A DNA stretch of 64,000 nucleotides from Thermalbibacter longus (GTDB taxonomy: Bacteria; Chloroflexota; Chloroflexia; Thermomicrobiales; Thermomicrobiaceae): positions 372,001-436,000 of the forward strand of contig NZ_JAMSLR010000001.1 in assembly GCF_023806485.1 (NCBI RefSeq), written 5' to 3'. Position 1 is the first letter of the stretch. Each line of letters starts with the position of its first letter. Shown here piece by piece: positions 34,831 to 43,275 of this stretch. The notes below the pieces were generated by a model that was not told the origin of the DNA, did no database searches, and saw only the letters and a list, made by a program, of their open reading frames with translations. The position numbers were made by a program, and so were the translations under genes.

Positions 34831-36908
34831 TCCAGAGCATCCGCGCGCTCGGCCAGTCTGTCCGACGGGCACTGCCGGACGACCCAGCGGAGGTCGTGGA
34901 GCAACTTGCCCTGGCCTCCGACGACGAGGAGCCCGGCGACGGTGTGGAGCAGCAGCGCTACCTGGCCGTCCTCGACGTCTACCCCGCTCAGCGCCTGCTC
35001 CGCCACGTGCTCGTCGAGGCGTCGAGCGCCGCGTTGCGACGGTTCCTCTATCTCAACCTGATGAAGTCAGAACCGGGTGGGGACGTGCGGGACGTCACCG
35101 TGCGCGACTTGCGGCACCTGCTCGGGCTGGTGTTCGTCGGCCTCGCTCACGGCCTTCTCCTAGGCGAGCGCGCCGGCGTTCCGGCTCGGCTAGCCGAGCT
35201 CGAACCCGTCCTCACTCCTATGAAGCCAGCACTCCGTGACTTCGGGCAGGGGACTGACCGGCGAGCGCGCTTCCTGCTCGACCTAGACGGCTTCCGACTG
35301 GAGCCACCGCCGGCAGTCGCGACCACCGAGTACCTCACGTCCGACGCGGCCGGCAGGCTCAGCGTCTCCTGGCAGGCACTCGAGCGCCTCGAGCCGAAGA
35401 AGCGCTCGGACGCGCTCGCGCGGTCGCTGCGCTCGCTCCTCTCCTGGGGCCGCGACGTCGCCTACTTCACGCTGGCGCTCGACGGTCGCCCGCTGGCGGA
35501 AGAACCGGCGTATCGCCGCTACGTGTTTTGGTACCTCGTGGAGCGTCCCTTCGCTGAGGCAACGCTGGGTCACTGCCACCTCTGCGCTCGAGAGCGCCCG
35601 GTGACCAGCGACTTCCGCCGCTTCCGCATCAAGACTTATATCATCGACAAGACCAGTTTCGCCTCCGGGCTCGTCCAGGCCGGCTTCACCCGCTGCTACG
35701 TGGTCTGCCAGGACTGCTACCTCGACCTGCTGCTCGGCGACCGGCTGCTGGAACAGCAGCTCGAGACGAGGTTGCTTCAGACGCCGGTGTTCGTCATCCC
35801 TGAGTTCGCGGTCGACGCCCCGATGAACTACGAGGCGGTCGTCCGACGGCTTGCCCTCGTGCGACAGGAAGCGACGGAACTCGATAGGTTGCGGGAGCTG
35901 CGCCGCGCGCCCGAAGACCTGGCGCGCGCCGGCCGCGAGCGCTCCCAGCTCTACGCCTACCTCACCCTGCTCTTCCACGAGAAGCAGAACATGGCGGTCA
36001 AAGTCCGCGAGGTGGTGGCGGAGGTGCCGCCCTCGCGCGTCCAGGCGGTGATCGTCGCCATGAACCGGCTCAACGATATCGCGCAGCGCGAAGAGTGGGC
36101 GAGGCCCTTTGCACATGAGCGAGATGGCTGGATCGGTGGATTGCGCGACCTGCTGTACGTCCTCCCGCTCCGCCGCCAGCGCGGCGCTCCCGAAGTCCGC
36201 CCGGCCCTCACGCTCGTGCGCCAGCTCCTCCAGCAGGAGCCGGTCGACGAGCGCAGCCTCGTGGCGAGCTTCCTGGAAGCAGCGCGCGCGATCGCGAGCC
36301 AGCACGTCGGCTACTGGCTCGTGCCCGAGCGCTGGGGAAGACAGACGGCGTCCCAGCGAGAGGTGGACGCGGCCTTGAGACAGTTCCTGAACCGGACGCT
36401 CGCTCTTCGACTGTTGTTGGCGGATCTCGGCTGTGTCACGAGAGGGGGTGTGGCCGTGGATCACCAGATACCCGAACCGTATCGCAGTGCCGTGGAAGGA
36501 CTCCAACTCAACGCCCAAGAGCGGGCCCTCTTCCTGCTGGGCGTCCTGCTGGGCCGGGTGGCCCATCGGCAGTTCGTGGACTCGGACGGCGGCACTAAAC
36601 CGGTGCTGGAGAAGCTCAACTACAGTGGCATGTCGCTACCGCGAGTCCTCACCTTCGCCACCGAGCTCTTCGACAAGATGCGCCAGTACCGGCTCCTAAC
36701 GGAGCACAACCCGGCCGAGAACGAGCTCCTGTACTCGATCGCCAGCCTCCTGCTGGCCGCCGAGCGAACGAAGTGGAGGTTGACCGATCAGGAGAACGTC
36801 TACTATCTGCTCACCGGATACGCATACGAGACCGGGCGGATCATCCAGCGCGGCGGGCAACGGGATGCCACGGCGGCCGACTCGAGACCTCAACCGGCTG
36901 CCTCGTGA
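34827..36908 (+). CDS. cas8b: Type I-B Cascade large subunit Cas8b (Csh1-type)
   Basis: The 693-residue large subunit, expected to recognise the PAM and recruit Cas3. Two zinc-type pairs are visible, CHLC (about residue 250) and CQDC (about 294). The C-terminal LFLLGVLLGRVAHRQF and KLNYSGM stretches match the TM1802/Csh1 group. Its place between cas6 and cas7 fixes the subtype as I-B. Large subunits diverge fast, so the family call leans partly on context. Confidence 0.88.
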   Translation: MIQSIRALGQSVRRALPDDPAEVVEQLALASDDEEPGDGVEQQRYLAVLDVYPAQRLLRHVLVEASSAALRRFLYLNLMKSEPGGDVRDVTVRDLRHLLGLVFVGLAHGLLLGERAGVPARLAELEPVLTPMKPALRDFGQGTDRRARFLLDLDGFRLEPPPAVATTEYLTSDAAGRLSVSWQALERLEPKKRSDALARSLRSLLSWGRDVAYFTLALDGRPLAEEPAYRRYVFWYLVERPFAEATLGHCHLCARERPVTSDFRRFRIKTYIIDKTSFASGLVQAGFTRCYVVCQDCYLDLLLGDRLLEQQLETRLLQTPVFVIPEFAVDAPMNYEAVVRRLALVRQEATELDRLRELRRAPEDLARAGRERSQLYAYLTLLFHEKQNMAVKVREVVAEVPPSRVQAVIVAMNRLNDIAQREEWARPFAHERDGWIGGLRDLLYVLPLRRQRGAPEVRPALTLVRQLLQQEPVDERSLVASFLEAARAIASQHVGYWLVPERWGRQTASQREVDAALRQFLNRTLALRLLLADLGCVTRGGVAVDHQIPEPYRSAVEGLQLNAQERALFLLGVLLGRVAHRQFVDSDGGTKPVLEKLNYSGMSLPRVLTFATELFDKMRQYRLLTEHNPAENELLYSIASLLLAAERTKWRLTDQENVYYLLTGYAYETGRIIQRGGQRDATAADSRPQPAAS

Positions 36909-36959
36909 GATGTGCGAGTGAACGAGCACGGATCGGCTGGAGAGATGGGAGGTAGTGTC

Positions 36960-37937
36960 ATGGACGACGGCGTCATCCGAAACGCAGACATCGTGTTCCT
37001 GTACGATGCCAAGCTCACTAACCCGAACGGCGACCCGGACGACGAGAACCGGCCGCGGATGGATCCGTTCACGCGACGCGCTCTGGTGAGCGATGTGCGG
37101 CTGAAGCGTTACCTGCGCGACTACTGGATCGGGCAAGGGCTCGACGTGTGGGTGCGCACGCGCGAGGACGGGACTCGGCTGGACGCCTCCACCCGGCTAG
37201 AAGACCTGCGCCAGGCGTATGCGCAGGAAACCGGGCAACAGGCCGGGCGCCGTACCCGCGACGAGGCCGGGTTCCGCGACTGGTTCCTCGATCGCCTGAT
37301 CGACGTGCGGCTGTTCGGAGCGACGCTCCCGATCAAAGCCGAGGACGGCGGCCGTGGTCTCTCCGAGCAGTACACGGGGCCGGTGCAGTTCGCCTGGGGC
37401 TACTCGCTCCACGAAGTCGAGCTCAACCCGTCGAACAGCATCACCTCGACCTTCGCTGGCCGCGGTGGCGAGAAGGGCGAATACGGCACGATCGGCAAGG
37501 ACTGGCGGCTCTTGTACGCGCTGATCGGCTTCTGGGGGCACGTGGCTTCCCAGCGGGCCCGCCACACGCGCATGACGCCAGCGGACCTAACTACCCTCGA
37601 ACAGGGGCTACTGCGCTGCTTGACCAGCGAGGCGACGACGCGCAGCAAGGTGGGGCAGACGCCGCGGCTGTACGTCAGGGTCGACTGGCGCGACCACTCG
37701 CCGCCCTTCGGCGACCCCCGGGACGGGTTGAAGCTGCTCCCAGTCAGCGAAGAGCTCCCGGTCGAGCGGTGGCGCAGCATCGAAGAGTACGTGCTCGATC
37801 TCCAGCCGCTGGTCGACCGTCTGATGCGCTATCGCGACCAGATCGCCGGTATCCGGTACTGGCGGCACGACGAGCTGAACGTCCGCGGCGAGGAACTGCT
37901 GCGCGCGCTCGATGGCTTCTCGATGGTACGCGCGTGA
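36960..37937 (+). CDS. cas7: Type I-B Cascade backbone subunit Cas7 (Csh2)
   Basis: A RAMP protein that coats the crRNA spacer; 325 aa. DIVFLYDAKLTNPNGDPDDENRPRMD at the start (about residues 12-37) is the Csh2/DevR N terminus; VDVRLFGATLPIK and TGPVQFAWGYSLHEVE follow. ATG 36960 has GGGAGGT seven bases upstream, preferred over an earlier GTG. A 51-nt gap separates it from cas8b. Confidence 0.95.
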   Translation: MDDGVIRNADIVFLYDAKLTNPNGDPDDENRPRMDPFTRRALVSDVRLKRYLRDYWIGQGLDVWVRTREDGTRLDASTRLEDLRQAYAQETGQQAGRRTRDEAGFRDWFLDRLIDVRLFGATLPIKAEDGGRGLSEQYTGPVQFAWGYSLHEVELNPSNSITSTFAGRGGEKGEYGTIGKDWRLLYALIGFWGHVASQRARHTRMTPADLTTLEQGLLRCLTSEATTRSKVGQTPRLYVRVDWRDHSPPFGDPRDGLKLLPVSEELPVERWRSIEEYVLDLQPLVDRLMRYRDQIAGIRYWRHDELNVRGEELLRALDGFSMVRA

Positions 37938-37945
37938 GGTCGGCC

Positions 37946-38671
37946 ATGGAGCAGGTCGTCCGGTTCACCCTGCGGGGGAAGTTCGCGCACTTCCGCCGCT
38001 TCTACACGAACTCGTCGTCGCTCACCTACCCGATCCCGCCGCCGACCGTCATCCGGGGGATCGTCGGGGCTGCTTTGGGCCTCTCCCGTGCCGAATACCC
38101 GGCTGTGCTGGCTGACCTCCGCGTGGCCGTGCGGCCGAGGGGGCAGGCGCGCACGGTCTTTCAGGGCATCAACGCGCTGAAAGTGGTCAACAGTACCGAC
38201 CGCGAGCTGCGTGGCCTAGAACCGCGGACACAGATTCCGACCCAGTTCCTGCTGCCTCGCACTCTAGACGACGCCTTGGGGTTCGAGGTCGTGCTCCTGC
38301 CGGGTCGGCAGGCAAGTGCCGGAGAGCTGGCTGCCGGGCTCCGCGCTCCGGTCTATCCGCCGACGCTCGGGACCGCGTACTGTCTCGGCTGGATCGAGGA
38401 CGTCCAGGTGATCGACGCTCGCTACCACGAGCAGGGTACTGAGGAGAGGGCACTGTACTGCGGCGCGCTCTACGCGGACGCGGTTGCCGCGCTGAGCGTG
38501 GTCGACGGTCAACGGCTCTCCCGCGACCGTTACCCGATCAGGCTGAGCGCGGAGCGCCGGCTCGAAGCCGCGCGCGACTTGCTCGTCGAGCTGAGCGGGA
38601 CGCCGATCGCTTGTCAGTATCGCGGCGCCTGGCTGGAACTGGGAGAGGAGCGTTGGGGGCTGATCGGGTAA
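37946..38671 (+). CDS. cas5: Type I-B Cascade subunit Cas5
   Basis: Caps the 5' handle of the crRNA; 241 aa. VVRFTLRGKFAHFRRFYTNSSSLTYPIPPPTVIRGIVGAALGL (about residues 3-46) is the classical Cas5 N terminus, including the glycine-bearing PPTVIRGIVGA loop. ATG 37946 begins eight bases after the cas7 stop. Longer open frames upstream run antiphase through cas7 and are not coding. Confidence 0.94.
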   Translation: MEQVVRFTLRGKFAHFRRFYTNSSSLTYPIPPPTVIRGIVGAALGLSRAEYPAVLADLRVAVRPRGQARTVFQGINALKVVNSTDRELRGLEPRTQIPTQFLLPRTLDDALGFEVVLLPGRQASAGELAAGLRAPVYPPTLGTAYCLGWIEDVQVIDARYHEQGTEERALYCGALYADAVAALSVVDGQRLSRDRYPIRLSAERRLEAARDLLVELSGTPIACQYRGAWLELGEERWGLIG

Positions 38672-38673
38672 GG

Positions 38674-41064
38674 ATGGCGGTCGAAGGCTGGTTGGCGCAC
38701 GAAGGTGAGCTGCTGGTCGACCACCTCCGGGGGGTCGGGGCGCTCGCGCGTCGGTTCGCTCCTTTAGCCCTAGCGGACGCGGCGGAGCTGGCGGGGCGCG
38801 TCCATGACCTCGGCAAGGCGACCCCCTTCTTCCAGGCGCGACTTCGGGGCCAGGACGGAGGCGGGGCCGAGGCGAACCATGCCTACCTCGGGGCCCTCTA
38901 CGGGGCGTGGGTGGCCGAGGCGCGCGACTGGGACGCGCTGGCCGTCTTCGTCGCGGTCGCGCGGCACCACGGCCCCCTCCGCACGCCACGCGAGCTCTTG
39001 CCCCACCCGAGCGATATCGACCCGCCGGACTTCCCGTCGGTCGAGCGGTTCGGTTTGCGCCGCACCTTGCGTGCCTTGCCGGCCCAGTTGTCGGCCGCGC
39101 GGGAGAGCTGGCCAGCGCTGTGCCGGGCACTCGCGCTGCCGGATCCGGCCTCGTTCCTCGACGGGGAGGTGTGGGACACGCTGCGGCACCTGGCTCAGGA
39201 GGCGCTCGACCTGAGCTACCTGGGGGAATACGATGGCCTCGACCCGGCCGCGCGCCAGCGGTATTGGGAGACCAACATCCTCTTCTCGGCCCTTATCGAC
39301 GCGGACAAGAAGCTGGCTGCCCGCTACCAGGAGCCTCCCCGGCGCGCGCTCGCGCCCGACCTCGTGGATCGGTTCGTCCTGGGCCTGCCGCAGGATAGCC
39401 CGCTGGCCAGCTTTCGCCAGGCGCTCTACCGCGCGGTCGACGACCGGATCCGCAGCGAGCCCCTCAGCCGGCTCTATCCCGCGCTGCTGACGCTCACCGC
39501 GCCGACCGGCGCTGGGAAGACGCTCGCCGTCCTCAACGCCGCACTCAAGCTGCGCGGGCGGGTCGAGCGAGAGCTCGGCGTGAGCCCGCGCATCGTCTAC
39601 GCGCTGCCGTTCATCAACTTGGTCGAGCAGACGGCCGAGGTCGTGCGCGACGTCTTGACGGGCGCGGGGATCGACCCGGCGGACGTGATGGTGGCCCACC
39701 ACCACCTCGCGCCGCTCGCATCACCCGCGAGCGCCGCCCCGCCGTCGAGCGCGTCGTCCAGCCTCCCAGTGGCCCTAGGCGAGGAAGACCTGGACGTCGA
39801 CGAGGCGCTGCTCCTGGTCGAATCGTGGGACGCCGAGATCGTGCTCACGACGTTCGTCCAGGTCTTCCACACGCTCATCGGTTACCAGAACCGGATGCTC
39901 AAGAAGCTCCACACCCTCGCACAGGGAGCCATCCTCGTCCTGGACGAGGTGCAGGCCCTCGACGCTCGCTACTGGCCGCTCGTCCGCGCTGTCCTCGACG
40001 ACCTGCCGCAGTGGGGTGTGACGGTCGTCCTGATGACGGCCACTCAGCCGGCGCTCGTCGACCGCGAGCGGGCGCTCGAGCTGGCGCCGGAGCTGCACGG
40101 CTACCCGCCCCGCGTCGTCCTGACGCCCGCCGAGCCGCGGACGGTGGCTGAGCTGAGCGAAGCCGTGGCGGCGGAGGCCGGGCAGAGCCAGCTCATCGTG
40201 GTCAACAGCGTGCGGCTGTCGCTCGAGCTCTTCGATGCGCTGCGACGCCTGGGGTTGCCGCACCTGTTCTACCTCTCCACCAACGTCACGCCCCGAGACC
40301 GGAAGGCTCGGCTCGAACAGATCAGGGAGCTCCTGGATCGCGGAGCGCCGGTCGTGCTCGTGGCCACCCAGGTGGTCGAAGCCGGGGTCGACGTGGACTT
40401 CGACTCCGGATGGCGGGAGTGGGGCCCGCTGGAAGCCCTCGTGCAAGTCGCCGGGCGGATCAACCGCAACGCGCTCGAGGCCACAGGGCCGCGCCCTCTC
40501 CGTATCGTCGGACTCGACGAGGGGCAGGGGCACCTGGTCTACGGCCGCGTCTTGCTGGACGCGGCTCGAGAAGTCCTCCGCCAGCCGCTCGTCGACCGGG
40601 AGGTCGAGCGGATCCTGGAGGCGTACTTCGGCACGATCGAGCAGCGCGTCGCCCAGGAGCGGGCCCAGCGCCTCCTGGGGGCTTTCCCGCGGCTCGACTA
40701 CGACCGTGACGGCGTCGACTGCCGGCGCGGCAGCAGCCTGCCCATCCGGTGCTTCCAGTTGATCGAGGAGCCACCGACGCTAAGCATCTTCGTCGAGCAG
40801 GACGAGCAGGCGACCGCGGTGCTCGAGTCCTTCCGCGCGGCGTACCGCTTGCCCGACCCGAACGAGCGGCGTCTCGCGCTGCGTCGCCTGCGGCCGTCCG
40901 TCGAACTGTACACGGTCACGCCGCTCTTGCGTCGTGCCCTGGGCAACTTGCCACGACCGCTCTTCCACGACCGCGAAGACCCGCGGCTCGTCAGGAGGGA
41001 GGAACTGGAATCGTTCTACGACGCGCAGACGGGGTTCAAATGGGAGATCAGCCAGTTCCTGTAA
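38674..41064 (+). CDS. cas3: Cas3 nuclease-helicase (HD domain fused to helicase)
   Basis: Unwinds and degrades target DNA after Cascade binding; 796 aa. The N-terminal HD nuclease has His17, the HD pair in RVHDLGK (44-45) and ARHHG (98-99). The SF2 helicase has Walker A TAPTGAGKT (about 275-283), DEVQ (424-427), TATQP, and motif VI QVAGRINRN. ATG 38674 lies just after the cas5 stop. The domain order is that of most type I Cas3 proteins. Confidence 0.96.
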   Translation: MAVEGWLAHEGELLVDHLRGVGALARRFAPLALADAAELAGRVHDLGKATPFFQARLRGQDGGGAEANHAYLGALYGAWVAEARDWDALAVFVAVARHHGPLRTPRELLPHPSDIDPPDFPSVERFGLRRTLRALPAQLSAARESWPALCRALALPDPASFLDGEVWDTLRHLAQEALDLSYLGEYDGLDPAARQRYWETNILFSALIDADKKLAARYQEPPRRALAPDLVDRFVLGLPQDSPLASFRQALYRAVDDRIRSEPLSRLYPALLTLTAPTGAGKTLAVLNAALKLRGRVERELGVSPRIVYALPFINLVEQTAEVVRDVLTGAGIDPADVMVAHHHLAPLASPASAAPPSSASSSLPVALGEEDLDVDEALLLVESWDAEIVLTTFVQVFHTLIGYQNRMLKKLHTLAQGAILVLDEVQALDARYWPLVRAVLDDLPQWGVTVVLMTATQPALVDRERALELAPELHGYPPRVVLTPAEPRTVAELSEAVAAEAGQSQLIVVNSVRLSLELFDALRRLGLPHLFYLSTNVTPRDRKARLEQIRELLDRGAPVVLVATQVVEAGVDVDFDSGWREWGPLEALVQVAGRINRNALEATGPRPLRIVGLDEGQGHLVYGRVLLDAAREVLRQPLVDREVERILEAYFGTIEQRVAQERAQRLLGAFPRLDYDRDGVDCRRGSSLPIRCFQLIEEPPTLSIFVEQDEQATAVLESFRAAYRLPDPNERRLALRRLRPSVELYTVTPLLRRALGNLPRPLFHDREDPRLVRREELESFYDAQTGFKWEISQFL

Positions 41065-41636
41065 GTGGCACGCTGATCTGGTACGTCGCGATCTGCCGGC
41101 GGCAGGCCTGGCTCATGGGGCATGCGATCGAGCCGTACCGCGATCACGAGCTGCTGGCGCTGGGGCGCCTGCTCCAAGAGACGGCGTACCAGCGGCAGCG
41201 CAGAGAGCTCAGTCTGCCGGGCATGAAGGTCGACTTGATCACTCCGCGTGAGGGCGACGCCCTGCTCGTCGGTGAGGTCAAGCGTTCGCCGCGGATGCAA
41301 CACGCCCAGCGGCTCCAGCTCGGCTACTACCTGCTGCGCCTGCGCGAGGCGGGCGTGGCGGCGCGTGGCGAGCTTCGCTATCCCGAACAGCGGATCGTCG
41401 AGCCCGTCGAGCTGACCCCAGAGCTCGAGTCGGCGGTGCAAGCCGCGGTCAGCGAGGTGGAGTCACTGCTGAGGTTGCCGGTTCCCCCGCCGGCAGTGCC
41501 CATTCCGGCCTGCGCCAACTGCGCGTACTACGAGTTCTGCTGGGTAGACGAGCCAGCGGACGGAGAAGCGGGGTCGGGTCAGCAACGACGGTCTCGGCGG
41601 CGAGACAGGCGAGAGGGCGGATCGGAGGGCGCGTGA
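41040..41636 (+). CDS. cas4: CRISPR adaptation exonuclease Cas4
   Basis: A RecB-like iron-sulfur exonuclease that trims prespacers and helps choose PAM-bearing DNA; 198 aa. One cysteine near residue 19 (AICRRQ) and the C-terminal CANCAYYEFC group provide the four cluster ligands. MKVDLIT and LLVGEVKRS supply the nuclease Asp and Glu-x-Lys. ATG 41040 overlaps the cas3 3' end by 25 nt. The C-terminal 25 residues are a basic, Arg-rich tail. Confidence 0.94.
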   Translation: MGDQPVPVSGTLIWYVAICRRQAWLMGHAIEPYRDHELLALGRLLQETAYQRQRRELSLPGMKVDLITPREGDALLVGEVKRSPRMQHAQRLQLGYYLLRLREAGVAARGELRYPEQRIVEPVELTPELESAVQAAVSEVESLLRLPVPPPAVPIPACANCAYYEFCWVDEPADGEAGSGQQRRSRRRDRREGGSEGA

Positions 41637-42619
41637 AACCCGTGTATCTGTTCTCCTCGGGCACGCTCGGACGGAGCCAGAACACGATCGTGCTCGAGAC
41701 CGAGTCCGGCAAACGCTACGTGCCGGTCGAACAAGTGTCCGAGCTGTACTGCTTCAGCGAGGTCGACCTGAACAAGCGGTTTCTGGAGTTCCTCACCGCG
41801 CACGGCATCCTGCTGCACGTCTTCAACCGGTACGGCTTCTACGCGGGCACCTATTACCCGCGCGAGCACCTCATGAGCGGGTACCTCGTCCTGCGCCAGG
41901 CCGAGCACTACCTGGACGTCGAGCGGCGGCTCGCCCTCGCGCGCGCCTTCGTCCACGGGTCGCTGCGCAACCTGCGGAGCGTCTTGAGGTACTACCGCCG
42001 GCGCGGTGTTCCAGTGGAGGGGCCGCTCACCGAAATCGAGCGCCTAGCAGCCGGGATCGATCTGGCCACCAGCCCGGCCGGGCTGATGGCGATCGAGGGC
42101 AACGCGCGCGAGGCGTACTACGCGGCATGGCCGGCGATCATGGAGGCGGAGTTCCCGTTCGGCCCGCGCAGCCGGCGTCCGCCGCGCGACGAGACCAACG
42201 CGCTGATCAGCTTCGGCAACTCGCTGCTCTACACGGCGGTTCTCGGCCAGATCTACCAGACTCACCTCGACCCTCGCATCGGCTACTTGCACGAGACGAA
42301 CTTTCGCCGGCATACGCTGAACCTCGACGTCGCCGAGGTGTTCAAGCCGGTCTTGGTCGACCGGCTGATCTTCCGTCTGGTCAACCGGGGACAACTACAG
42401 CGCCGCCACTTCGTCACCGGAGCTGAGGGCGTCTTCCTCGACGACGATGGGCGCCGGCTGTTCGTCGAGGAGTGGGAAAAGACGCTGCAGGAGACCTACC
42501 GTCACCCCGTGCTCAAGCGCTCCGTGTCGTACCGCACGACGATCCGCCTGGAGCTATACAAGATCGAGAAGCACCTGCTGGGCGACCGGCCCTACTCGCC
42601 GTTCGTGCTCCGCAGCTAG
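41633..42619 (+). CDS. cas1: CRISPR integrase Cas1
   Basis: Integrates new spacers together with Cas2; 328 aa. Metal-binding candidates Glu155 (LMAIEGNARE), His220 (YLHETNF) and Asp243 (VLVDRLIF) are in place. The type I-B N terminus MKPVYLFSSGTLGRSQNTI is clear. The GTG start overlaps the cas4 stop (GTGA). Followed by 185 nt without a gene before cas2. Confidence 0.97.
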   Translation: MKPVYLFSSGTLGRSQNTIVLETESGKRYVPVEQVSELYCFSEVDLNKRFLEFLTAHGILLHVFNRYGFYAGTYYPREHLMSGYLVLRQAEHYLDVERRLALARAFVHGSLRNLRSVLRYYRRRGVPVEGPLTEIERLAAGIDLATSPAGLMAIEGNAREAYYAAWPAIMEAEFPFGPRSRRPPRDETNALISFGNSLLYTAVLGQIYQTHLDPRIGYLHETNFRRHTLNLDVAEVFKPVLVDRLIFRLVNRGQLQRRHFVTGAEGVFLDDDGRRLFVEEWEKTLQETYRHPVLKRSVSYRTTIRLELYKIEKHLLGDRPYSPFVLRS

Positions 42620-42804
42620 TCGGCGCGGAGACCCGCTACGGCCTAGATGCCGGCATCAGTCCTCCCGTGGGGAGCGGTCGACCGCTGGCCGAGCGAGCGG
42701 TCGACGACTGTGACCCCGAAGCGACGCGTGCCGGGCGCGGCGGCCCGCGCGGACGGCACAGCGCCCAGCCGAGGAGGAGGGACACCAACTGGAAAGGGGC
42801 GTCG

Positions 42805-43068
42805 ATGTACGTCATCCTCGCGTACGACGTGGCGGTCGAACGCAACGGGCGAGTGTTGAAGACCGCGCGGCGGTACTTGACCTGGGTGCAGAACTCCTTG
42901 CTGGAAGGGGAGTTGAGTCCGGCGCAGCTCAGGCGCCTGCAGCACGAGCTCGAGCGCGCGATCGATCCTCAGAGCGACAGCGTGCAGATCTACGTCCTGC
43001 CGCAGGCGTCGGCTGCGCGGCGGGTCTGTCTCGGGGTCGTGAAAAACGAGCCGAGCCAGTTCGTGTGA
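42805..43068 (+). CDS. cas2: CRISPR adaptation protein Cas2
   Basis: The 87-residue structural partner of Cas1. MYVILAYDVAVERNGRVLK has the conserved strand and Asp8; SDSVQIYVLPQ and the C-terminal GVVKNEPSQFV match the family. ATG 42805 follows GGAAAGGGG. Last cas gene, about 200 nt before the first repeat. Confidence 0.95.
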   Translation: MYVILAYDVAVERNGRVLKTARRYLTWVQNSLLEGELSPAQLRRLQHELERAIDPQSDSVQIYVLPQASAARRVCLGVVKNEPSQFV

Positions 43069-43206
43069 CAGGTCACGCGGGGGACGGCGAATGGGGGCAC
43101 GTGCGGCTGCGTCGACCTCCAATCGTGCACAAACCCCGGGGGGTCGACGCACGGCGGAGGGGAGCCTGGATCGCCGTCGGCACGCGAAAAACGGCTGAAG
43201 AGGGGC

Positions 43207-43235
43207 TTGCGCGCGCCGGGATTTCCCGCTATACT
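43207..43235 (+). promoter_or_regulatory. CRISPR leader promoter
   Basis: TTGCGC (43207-43212) and TATACT (43230-43235) are exactly 17 bases apart, and transcription would start about 34 nt before the first repeat. The leader spans 43069-43275. The orientation agrees with the repeat ending in GGCTTGAAAC, a type I-B-like 5' handle. Confidence 0.8.
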
Positions 43236-43275
43236 GCGGGTGACGAGACCCCGATGCTGGCGCGGATCTGGCTGG

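Noticed and set aside
37148-37945. A long N-terminal extension of cas5
   Set aside because: It is read out of frame through cas7; the Cas5 N terminus begins at ATG 37946.
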